Of a DNA stretch of 5,417 nucleotides, positions 1 through 5,115 are shown piece by piece. The notes below the pieces were generated by a model. The model had not been told where the DNA came from, did not search any database, and saw nothing but the letters and a program-made list of their open reading frames with translations. The stretch's first letter is position 1; each line of letters opens with the position of its first letter. Source of the stretch: Acidobacteriota bacterium (GTDB lineage: Bacteria > Acidobacteriota > Vicinamibacteria > Vicinamibacterales > 2-12-FULL-66-21); contig JAIVJE010000508.1 in the NCBI GenBank assembly GCA_020200195.1, positions 1-5,417 on the forward strand. The letters run 5' to 3'. The translations under genes and the position numbers were made by a program.

Positions 1-288
1 TTTCTGACGATCTGATTCCTGGCCGTATCCCGTTAGCGCAATGAACCGGGTATCGTCCACACCTGGAAGCTCACGCAGGCGCGCAGCCAACTCATAGCCG
101 TCCATGACTGGTAGCCCGATATCCAAGAATGCAACTCCGGGACGGAACTCCGCAGCGATGCGCAGCGCGGCTGGTGCATCGTGCGCAACGCGTGTGTCGT
201 AGCCCTTGGCGCTCGACGCAGTCGCGAGCATCTCGGCGCCATCGACGTTGTCATCAACGACGAGAATCCGGACGGCGTCAGGCGCAGG
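1..288 (-). CDS. Receiver (REC) domain at the C-terminus of the hybrid kinase, partial at window edge
   Basis: A response-regulator receiver domain, out of frame with the HATPase part. It opens with VRILVVDDNVDGAEML, where the paired aspartates form the acidic pocket that holds magnesium. It reaches the phospho-accepting Asp in VAFLDIGLPVMDGYEL and the conserved Thr in FIALTGYG, then leaves the window at QESDRQK, before the conserved Lys would appear. In hybrid kinases this domain takes phosphate from the kinase core or acts as an internal switch. A frame change between about 290 and 270 separates it from the linker (EAIEAAALQNQAASSAV). No start codon or ribosome binding site is visible at its front, which argues for a fused domain in a damaged gene rather than a separate response regulator. 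Confidence 0.85.
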
Positions 289-354
289 CCGCGATGCTGT
301 GTGCCCTGACCGCGCTGCTGGCTGCTTGATTCTGCAGCGCCGCAGCCTCTATTG

Positions 355-787
355 CCTCTGCAAACGACAACGAACTCGCTGCCTGTTCCTCGCCCCTCAC
401 TATGAGCCGACACCGTTCCGCCGTGGCACTCGACCAGATTTCGAACGATGGTCAATCCGAGGCCGAGCCCTCCTTGCGATCGATCGCCTGCCGCTCCTGC
501 ACGAACAGGTCGAACACGCCTGGCAGGACGTCGGCCGGAATGCCTATCCCGGTGTCACGAACGCGCCGCACAACTTCGTCCTGTTCGGCGCGCGCGCACA
601 CTGTGATGTGTCCTCCAGAAGCGGTGTACTTAGCGGCATTGTTTACTAAATTTGAGATCACTTGACCGAGACGCATCGAATCGCCTTTCACAGGGAGACC
701 TCTTCTCGGTACATCCACGTCGAGGGTCTGGGAGCGCTGCTCTAGCAGGGAACTCGTGATCTCGATGGCTTTCGCCACCACTTCCGC
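355..787 (-). CDS. HATPase_c catalytic domain of the broken histidine kinase
   Basis: This is the ATP-binding (HATPase_c) domain of a histidine kinase. The N box is GQVISNLVNNAAKYT, the G1 box DTGIGI, the F box FDLFVQ and the G2 box GLGLGLTIVRNLVECHGG, followed by the final strand GTVSAHSEGRGTGSEFVV. The G2 box is split by a frameshift near 467: as written the frame ends in KEGSASD and a stop, while one added G gives KEGLGLGLT. The domain begins at AEVVAKAIEITSSLLE, which in intact relatives lies just after the HisKA helix pair. ATP-binding residues look normal, but with no H-box histidine the protein could not autophosphorylate. The frame is lost again near 360, before the receiver linker. 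Confidence 0.85.
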
Positions 788-885
788 GCCCCCAGCCCTC
801 CATGTCGGCTGGTGTCCTCCCGGTATACGAGTACCACTGGTCGTTGAGCCAGTAGATTCCAGCCGTCCGGGCGCGCCATCAGGCA
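787..885 (-). pseudogene. Truncated PAS domain of the broken kinase
   Basis: About 30 residues of a PAS domain are readable across two compensating frameshifts: the expected NLAWMARPDGW is interrupted where TGGATG is written TGATG near 880, and the frame returns after an extra A near 857 to give IYWLNDQWYSYTGRTPADM followed by EGWG. A PAS domain normally continues for about 60 to 70 more residues (the core sheet and a PAC motif) and is followed in this family by an H-box helix. None of that is present: at 792-787 the sequence passes straight into the part of the kinase just before HATPase_c. The PAS identity rests on this short, characteristic N-terminal stretch. Confidence 0.75.
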
Positions 886-1447
886 AGGTTCGCGATGGAG
901 TTCGCCAGTTCCCGAAAGAGATGTTCGCTCTCGCGCAGCTCGTGGCTTACACGGGCGCGCTCGATTGATTCGCAGCACCGACTGGCGACCCGATGAACGA
1001 GTTCGACCTCGTCCGACTCCCACGCTCGTGGAACCGCCGTATGGACGGCCATCGCGGCAACGAACTGGTCGTGCTTGAGAATTGGCACGCAGATGACCGC
1101 GCGGATCGCGGTCATCGTGTAGGAAAGGCGCTCGCCCGCCATGACGCGCCGGTCGGTGTCGCTGTCGGTAACAAGAACGTACGGCTCGCCTGCCCTCATG
1201 AGCCGCAGGCATTCCTCCCCAAACTGCGTAAACGTGTACCGTCCGACGATGCTCTGGACGCCGTTCGTGTAGTTTCTGGTGAGAACGAACGTGTCTTCGT
1301 CGTCTTCAACGGTGGCATAGGCACAGCGATTGACGCCGAGGGTTTTCCCAACGCTTTCGCGCCGGTAAACGTAATCGCTTCGGCGTCCGTCAACGGGCGA
1401 ACGACGTCGTCGAGTTCGACGAGAAACCGGTTCCGCGCCTCGAGACG
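885..1447 (-). CDS. GAF sensor domain segment of the broken kinase
   Basis: The segment carries a GAF domain typical of cytoplasmic hybrid kinases. Recognisable stretches are LGVNRCAYATVEDDEDTF, VGRYTFTQFGEECLRLMRAG, IRAVICVPILKHDQFVAAMA and ESDEVELVHRVASRC, followed by the helical linker ESIERARVSHELRESEHLF that leads into a PAS domain. The first residues (ELDDVVRPLTDAEAITFTGA) are one frame away from the rest; adding one A to the A4 run at 1343-1346 (TTTT on the plus strand) restores GKTLGVNR, so a single-base loss is likely. No Met start with a ribosome binding site is visible. The longest open stretch in the main frame starts at a TTG at 1478, but its first ~40 residues do not resemble the family. 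What the GAF binds cannot be told. Confidence 0.8.
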
Positions 1448-1454
1448 GCGAAAC

Positions 1455-2790
1455 GGTTGCCGCGATCCTGATGGACAACCCACTCGCGGCCGTTGGGCCG
1501 TCGGCCGCGCGCGCCGGGCGGGCTCAGAGAGCGATCGACGAAGGTCGTCGAATCGGCGCGAGGACCCAGCGCGAGCGGGATTACATCGAAGCGGTCGGGG
1601 GCCTATTACGCAGATTGGTCGAATCGCCCCGGAGCGAGTTCGGCAGCAGGCGCGCGCCGAGGCATTCGAGGCGCTGGCCACCCGCTATCCTGACGATGAC
1701 GAAGCACAGATCTTTCGCGCGTTGTACCTCGCGGCAACGCAGTCGCTAACTGACCAAAGCTATGCGACGTATCTCAAGGCCGCCGCGATCTTAGAGAAGC
1801 AGTTCGCGAAGCATCCTGACCATCCGGGGGTGGTCCACTATCTCATTCACGTTTACGACGCGCCGCCGATCGCGCAGAAAGGGCTGTCGGCCGCGCGCCG
1901 CTACGCCGACATTGCGCCGGCGGCGCCGCACGCTTTGCATATGCCGTCGCACATTTTTACCCGCGTCGGCGCGTGGGCGGAATCGGCGGCAACAAACGGA
2001 CGGGCGGCTGCGGTCGCGAGGAGTGACAACGATGGCGACCAGGAGTTGCACGCCATGGATTACATGACCTACGCCTATCTGCAACTCGCGCGCGACAGCT
2101 ACGCGCAACACGTGGTGGACGAGGCTCCGCGAGTGAAGGGGTACGTCCGTTTCAATGCCTTCTACGCGCTGGCGGCGATGCCGGCACGCTATGTCATCGA
2201 GCGCGGCGACTGGCGCAACGCGGCGACGCTGCAGGTAGTCAAGAGCGACTATGCATTTGCTGACGCGTTGACATACTTCGCGCGTGCGCTCGGCGCCGCG
2301 CGAAGTGGTGACGCTGCTTCCGCGGAGAAGGATGTGCAACAGCTCGCGACGCTGCGCGACCGGCTGAAAGGCGCGAAAGACGACTACTGGGCAACCGAAG
2401 TGGAGGTGAGTCGTCTCGGTGCGGGCGCCTGGGCAGCCTTCGCGCGCGGAAAACGCGAGGAAGCGCTCAATCTGATGCGGAGCGCGGCGGACGTCGAGGA
2501 CAGGGCCGAGAAGCACACCACGCCGGGACGGATCGTGCCGGCCCGCGAACTCCTTGGCGACATGCTACTCGAACTCAACCGTCCCGCCGAAGGCTCTCAA
2601 GGAATTTGAGGCCTCTCAGACTCGCGAGCCCAATCGTTTTCGCGGCCTTCACGGCGCCGCTCAGGGGGCGGCGCAGAGCGGCGAGATCAAGAAAGCAAAA
2701 AGCTATTTTGCGCGGCTCCTGGAGATCGCTGGTGAGGCCTCGGCACGGCCGGAACTGGTGGCGGCGAGGAGGTTCCTCGCCGCGCACTAA
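1455..2790 (+). pseudogene. TPR-repeat protein, N-terminus missing, three frameshifts
   Basis: The C-terminal ~440 residues of a large tetratricopeptide-repeat protein of a kind widespread in soil bacteria, where it usually carries a signal peptide and about 100 more N-terminal residues. Recognisable parts are ILMDNPLAAVGP at the front, EGRRIGARTQRERDYIEAVG, LATRYPDDDEAQIFRALYL, the hallmark HPDHPGVVHYLIHVYDAPP, PHALHMPSHIFTRVGAW, and the last TPR pair ending PELVAARRFLAAH at the TAA stop (2788-2790). Reading through requires removing one base from the G run at 1597-1601, one from the C run at 1627-1630, and one G at 2592-2593 (GAAGGCTCT for GAAGCTCT). The middle, about 1640-2590, is one clean frame. 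Upstream of about 1455 the same strand is antisense to the kinase, so neither a start codon nor a signal peptide exists here. Its molecular role is not known; TPRs suggest protein binding in the cell envelope. Confidence 0.8.
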
Positions 2791-3001
2791 TCGCAGTACT
2801 CGCCGTGCAGCGCGAGGAGCTCGAATGGTCGAAGCGCGAATCATGACGTAACGCCGACAGCAGGCAGTTGAAGGTCCGACTGCCAACGCGAACACGCGCA
2901 CGCTATCTATCCATCTATCCGCCTCCACTGGACGTCCGAATCGAGCGACTCGCCCCGCACCAGCCGTGACGATGGGCCGGCGATCCCGATTCGTCATGGT
3001 T
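2791..3001. other. Unassigned spacer of about 210 bp
   Basis: Between the TPR stop and the first recognisable adaptor residues I see no gene on either strand. The frame that leads into the adaptor is open from about 2851 and contains ANTRTLSIHL, which faintly recalls the TRT-containing strand found before the conserved PGM turn of RND adaptors. The spacing to PGM (about 40 residues rather than about 20) and the residues between do not fit, so I do not annotate it as coding. A short imperfect CTATC/CATC repeat lies at 2903-2920. No promoter or hairpin terminator stands out. Confidence 0.5.
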
Positions 3002-3286
3002 AGACTGATGGCGCCTGGAATGTTCGCCGACGTGCAGTGGCCGGTCTCACGGGCGCAAGCCAGCCTTTTCGTGCCCAGAACCGCGGTCGTGCGTACGTCG
3101 GAGCGCCAGTTCGTGGTCAGGGTTCGGAACGGCGTCGCAGAGTGGGTAGACGTCAGGCGCGGCGAGCTGAACGGCGACGTCATCGAGGTGTTCGGCGATC
3201 TTCGGGAAGGTGACCTCGTCATCCGTCGAGGGAACGATGAAGTCCGTCCGGGGACGGAGATCGCATCAACCGCCCCCAAGAGTTAG
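3002..3286 (+). pseudogene. C-terminal stump of an RND efflux periplasmic adaptor (membrane fusion protein)
   Basis: This is the membrane-proximal end of an HlyD/AcrA-type adaptor, the periplasmic protein that links an inner-membrane RND pump to an outer-membrane channel. Key stretches are RLMAPGMFADVQWPV (the conserved PGM turn), the strand VPRTAVVRTSERQFVVRV, the typical GDVIEVFGDLREGDLVI, and RPGTEIASTAPKS before the TAG stop at 3284-3286. Intact adaptors have roughly 350-400 residues; only about 95 are recognisable here, so the signal peptide, coiled-coil hairpin and lipoyl domain are missing. The frame is open upstream to about 2851, with a possible GTG at 2966, but those residues do not look like the family. 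No RND pump gene follows, which is unusual because adaptor and pump are nearly always adjacent. The substrate cannot be predicted. Confidence 0.75.
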
Positions 3287-3321
3287 GCGCGCCCAAGTAC
3301 ATTGTTGGGAATGCCAGAACC

Positions 3322-3326
3322 GAGGA
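3322..3326 (+). promoter_or_regulatory. Ribosome binding site of the histidine-phosphatase gene
   Basis: GAGGA lies four bases upstream of the ATG at 3331, and that ATG is followed at once by a plausible signal peptide. Together these fix the start of the phosphatase fragment. Confidence 0.5.
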
Positions 3327-3330
3327 CGTC

Positions 3331-3585
3331 ATGAGAATGTCTGCTCGAGGCGCAGCGATCGCCACCTCAGTCGCCGCCGTCATCATGCTGGGGACCGGAG
3401 TGTCGCATGGGCAGACCGTGCCACTGAAGCCCTCGTCAAGTCGTTAGGACAGGGCGGCTACGTCCTGATCATGCGACATGCAAGCTCACCGCGCGAGGTG
3501 CCGGACAACACAGGCCGCCAATGCCGACAACGTGAAACTGGAACGTCAGCTGGACGAAGCCGGGGGATGTCCCTCCGTCTGTTGA
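3331..3585 (+). pseudogene. Exported histidine phosphatase (phosphoglycerate-mutase-like) family protein, truncated by an IS end
   Basis: The ATG at 3331 opens a classic signal peptide: a basic start (MRMSARG), a hydrophobic core (AAIATSVAAVIMLGTGV) and a small-residue region before GQT, so the product would be exported. After a one-base loss near 3423 (CCACT for probable CCAACT) the next frame reads EALVKSLGQGGYVLIMRHA, in which RHA is the phospho-histidine motif of this superfamily; relatives use it to remove phosphate from small molecules or proteins. One extra C near 3508 (GACAACACAG for GACAAACAG) returns the first frame, giving AANADNVKLERQLDEAG. Homology then stops and the frame ends at the TGA at 3583-3585 inside sequence I assign to an insertion element. 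About 78 residues remain, so the second catalytic histidine and most of the fold are lost. Its start lies 44 bp after the adaptor stop. Confidence 0.75.
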
Positions 3586-4219
3586 ATTCAGCGGCGGCTC
3601 GGTTGACGACTACGCGATCTGTCGCTCCTCCTGAGCGACGCTGAGGCCGAGCTGTCGGTCGCGTGCGCGGAGCGCGGCGACGAGCGTCGGCATGTCAGCA
3701 TAGCCTTTCAGTCGACGGAAGCCTTTCACCGCTTCGAGCACACCAGTCCGCAACCCAGCGCAGCATCATCTGTCCGCCACGCCAGCGTTTGACGTTGCGC
3801 TTCACGTGACGCGTCCGACTGAGCAGACTCTCGGCGGCGTTCGTCGTGGCTAATGAGCGGCGCAGACGCGCAGAGAGGTTCAGCGTGAGCACGATCAGTG
3901 TTTCGTCGAGTCCTTCACGCACGCTCTCGGCGGCGCTGGGATGCTCGGTCTCCAAACGACGTGCGAGATCGAATAACAACCGTTGGGCGGTCTTCATATC
4001 GGCACTCTGGTAGGCGCGGCGCAGGATCGCTTGCGCCCATGGCCGCTGGCGGTCATTGAGATACTCGAAAATGTTGCGGGTCTTGTGCACTTGGCACACC
4101 AGGACGAGGGCCGCGTCCCCGAAGGTCGCGCGCACCGCTTTGCGCAGGGCCTTCGAGCCATCGAGGATCACGAGCAGACTGCGATCGCCGTCGTGCGCGC
4201 CACGAAGCGCCGCCAACAG
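3566..4219 (-). mobile_element. IS256-family insertion sequence, one end only (5' half deleted)
   Basis: The element consists of the 3' half of an IS256-type transposase and about 45 bp of downstream sequence. The intact terminus is inferred from where the histidine-phosphatase homology ends, near GGATGTCCCTCCGTCTG at 3565-3581; this should be the terminal inverted repeat, but the opposite end is missing, so neither the repeat nor a target duplication can be confirmed. On the other side the element stops inside the transposase and is joined to the aquaporin fragment at about 4219-4210. A copy missing one end and the first catalytic residue cannot transpose. The phosphatase side looks like a plain IS insertion; the aquaporin side looks like a later deletion or a false join. 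Confidence 0.7.
3610..4219 (-). pseudogene. IS256-family (Mutator-like) transposase, C-terminal half with one frameshift
   Basis: A DDE transposase of the IS256/Mutator superfamily that has lost its N-terminal half. Recognisable parts in order are LVILDGSKALRKAV (which should hold the second catalytic Asp), the C..H motif in CQVHKTRNIFEYL, QAILRRAYQSADMKTAQRLL, ESVREGLDETLIVLTL, the block TTNAAES with the catalytic Glu, and RHVKRNVKRWRGGQMMLRW. An extra G near 3748-3749 shifts the frame after VA; removing it gives TGVLEAVKGFRRLKGYADM and DRQLGLSVAQEERQIA to a TAG at 3612-3610, the normal end for this family. The DNA-binding N-terminus and first catalytic Asp are absent, so the protein is inactive. 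The open frame continues upstream without a stop into the aquaporin start codon at 4342, so as written the two would be translated as one chimeric polypeptide. Confidence 0.9.
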
Positions 4220-4342
4220 GGCCATCGCCTCGTTCCCACCCGATAGCCGATCGGCCATAATGCCAGACCCGACAACAGCAGCGAGCAGTATCGCGGTGCC
4301 GATCGCCTCGGCTATGACTCGACGAGGAACATCCGCGGTCAT
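4213..4342 (-). pseudogene. Aquaporin / MIP-family channel, N-terminal 44 residues only
   Basis: The first ~44 residues match the N-terminus of a short major-intrinsic-protein channel of the kind found in bacterial arsenic operons: MTADVPRRVIAEAIG followed by the first membrane helix (TAILLAAVVGSGIMADRL) and SGGNEAMALLA, where homology ends. An intact channel has six helices, two NPA pore motifs and about 230 residues; here helices 2 to 6 and both NPA motifs are missing. In characterised ars operons such a channel (AqpS of Sinorhizobium) lets arsenite flow out of the cell. The ATG at 4342 overlaps the arsN2 stop as ATGA and has GGAAG eight bases upstream, so it was translationally coupled to arsN2. 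The frame runs on into the transposase without a stop. Identification rests on a short segment plus its context. Confidence 0.7.
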
Positions 4343-4764
4343 CGAAGCTGCTTCCGCATGACGATCGCCGAAGCCGGACAGGCCGATTGAAACTCCACCG
4401 ACCCACGAACGGACGGCGGTACCTCATCGCGAGTGATCTGCTCGAAGCCGAACTTGGGAAAGAAGTGCTCGGCCGTCGTAGTCAATAGGAACACGGTGTT
4501 CGCGCCATTGGCTGTGGCCAGGCGGAGCGCCGCGTCAATCAACTGATGTCCGATCTGCCTGCCTTGCCGACCTGGCTCGACGGCGACGGACCGGAGCAAG
4601 GCTCCGTCATCGTACAGCTCCAATGCCGCAGTGCCGACGACGTGTTCGCCTTCCTTCGCCACGAGCATCGGCAGATGCTCGTCGACGCCGGCGAGCGGTA
4701 CATGCAGTCGCTCGAGCAACCCGCGGATCTCAGGCACGTCACGCTCTGTCGCCCATTCGATCAT
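4339..4764 (-). CDS. arsN2: Arsenic-resistance GNAT N-acetyltransferase, ArsN2 type
   Basis: A complete 141-residue GNAT-fold acetyltransferase. Acetyl-CoA binding is shown by LRSVAVEPGRQGRQIGHQL, a close match to the usual V-x-P-x-x-R/Q-G-x-G/A pattern with Gln and Ile in place of two common Gly/Leu positions. The end, RGSVEFQSACPASAIVMRKQL, is the signature tail of ArsN2 proteins, with the conserved Cys-Pro-x-Ser-Ala. TTTAEHFFPKFGFEQI is the usual GNAT strand before it. ArsN proteins are found in ars operons and are linked to resistance to arsenicals; ArsN1 acetylates an organoarsenical, while the ArsN2 substrate is less certain. The ATG at 4764 is chosen because AGGAG lies eight bases upstream; the frame stays open to 4824, but those residues do not fit the family. 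The stop overlaps the aquaporin ATG. No frameshift is seen. No arsR or arsenite efflux gene is in the window. Confidence 0.85.
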   Translation of the reverse strand: MIEWATERDVPEIRGLLERLHVPLAGVDEHLPMLVAKEGEHVVGTAALELYDDGALLRSVAVEPGRQGRQIGHQLIDAALRLATANGANTVFLLTTTAEHFFPKFGFEQITRDEVPPSVRGSVEFQSACPASAIVMRKQLR

Positions 4765-4772
4765 GGCTGCGA

Positions 4773-4777
4773 CTCCT
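4773..4777 (-). promoter_or_regulatory. Ribosome binding site of arsN2
   Basis: AGGAG on the minus strand, eight bases before the ATG at 4764. It decides between that start and an upstream in-frame candidate at 4824, which has no comparable site. Confidence 0.65.
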
Positions 4778-4949
4778 GCGCCCGAGGCTCCTGATTCGCA
4801 CATACGGTTGAATGGCCCGAGCAATCAGTCAGGACTAGATTCCGCGGCACGCCAACCCCGGTGTGTCGGACATCAGCGGTTCGGTAGACCGGTGCACAGC
4901 GAGTGTCCCCGCACGAGATACGGTAGCGGTTCGATCAACGGAGTGGGGT

Positions 4950-4961
4950 GCCGAATTCGGC
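4950..4961. repeat. 12-bp perfect palindrome downstream of tRNA-Ala
   Basis: GCCGAATTCGGC is fully self-complementary and sits 24 bases past the CCA end of the tRNA; TTCTAGAA, another palindrome, is next to it at 4963-4970. As RNA it has no good loop and no following U run, so it is a poor intrinsic terminator. It may be chance, a protein-binding site or a processing-related hairpin. Confidence 0.4.
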
Positions 4962-4985
4962 CTTCTAGAATCAACGACTTGGAGA

Positions 4986-5061
4986 TGGTGGACCTGACCG
5001 GGATCGAACCGGTGACCTCCTGAATGCCATTCAGGCGCGCTCCCAACTGCGCTACAGGCCC
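4986..5061 (-). tRNA. tRNA-Ala with anticodon GGC
   Basis: A complete 76-base tRNA including an encoded CCA. The acceptor stem pairs GGGCCTG with CAGGTCC and contains the G3:U70 wobble pair that marks alanine tRNAs. The D arm is GCGC-AGTTGGGA-GCGC, the anticodon stem CCTGA/TCAGG holds the loop ATGGCAT with anticodon GGC (reads GCC and GCU), and the T arm is ACCGG-TTCGATC-CCGGT. All stems pair well, so it should be functional. It lies 50 bp after the nucleotidyltransferase stop, with its own promoter. Confidence 0.97.
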
Positions 5062-5085
5062 GTCTTGTGCGAGGGGCGAACTCTC

Positions 5086-5115
5086 ATTCTAGCGTGACGC
5101 CTTCGGGATGGTCAA
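5086..5115 (-). promoter_or_regulatory. Sigma-70-type promoter of tRNA-Ala
   Basis: On the minus strand TTGACC (5115-5110) and TAGAAT (5091-5086) each match the housekeeping -35 and -10 consensus at five of six positions, with an 18-base spacer. Transcription would begin near 5079, about 18 bases before the mature tRNA. The -35 box overlaps the TGA stop of the upstream gene. Confidence 0.7.

Larger units (their letters stand above)
1..1447 (-). pseudogene. Hybrid GAF-PAS sensor histidine kinase/response regulator, fragmented and lacking its H-box
   Basis: Read on the minus strand in several frames, this is one hybrid two-component sensor: a linker (RRLEARNRFLVELDD) at about 1447-1400, a GAF domain (about 1345-970), the start of a PAS domain (about 885-790), the C-terminal part of a kinase linker plus HATPase_c (about 787-360), and a receiver domain (288 to the left edge). 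Such proteins sense a signal, autophosphorylate a histidine and pass the phosphate to the receiver. Reading through needs frame changes near 1346, 880, 857, 467, 360 and 285, so no continuous protein exists as written. The PAS breaks off at EGWG and continues directly with AEVVAKAIEI, so the second half of PAS and the HisKA helix with the phospho-accepting histidine are absent. The N-terminus is also gone: homology stops at about 1447, where a plus-strand gene begins. The family assignment is secure; whether the defects are biological or from assembly is unknown. Confidence 0.85.
4765..4985. other. Intergenic region between tRNA-Ala and arsN2
   Basis: About 220 bp upstream of arsN2 on the minus strand. 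I see no convincing sigma-70 promoter: the best -35-like TTGATC has a -10-like TATCTC only 12 bases away. ATTCAACCGTATGTGCGAAT, just before the arsN2 ribosome binding site, has short ATTC/GAAT arms and could be read as a weak operator, but symmetry is poor. A 12-base perfect palindrome lies at 4950-4961. The plus-strand open frame across this stretch is not a gene. Confidence 0.5.

Noticed and set aside
993..1640. Plus-strand open frame of 538 codons starting at 993
   Set aside because: Its first ~215 codons are antisense to the kinase or out of the TPR frame; only the part after about 1640 is the real TPR reading frame.
1791..2516. Minus-strand open frame of 241 codons
   Set aside because: It is antisense to the strongly conserved middle of the TPR protein and its arginine-rich composition is typical of a shadow frame.
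2903..2920. CTATC/CATC short tandem repeat as a CRISPR or regulatory array
   Set aside because: It is only about 18 bases long and imperfect, with no spacers.
2575..3279. Minus-strand open frame of 234 codons across the spacer and adaptor
   Set aside because: It has no recognisable family and overlaps well-supported plus-strand coding sequence at both ends; it is a GC-rich shadow.
3695..4342. The 215-codon minus-strand frame as one genuine fusion protein
   Set aside because: Its two halves belong to unrelated families, it lacks most of both, and the true transposase end is in another frame, at 3610.
4950..4961. Palindrome as the intrinsic terminator of tRNA-Ala
   Set aside because: There is no loop of suitable size and no T run after it on the minus strand.
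4631..5023. Plus-strand open frame ending in DLTGIEPVTS
   Set aside because: That ending is the well-known false peptide made by reading the complement of a tRNA 3' end; the rest is antisense to arsN2.
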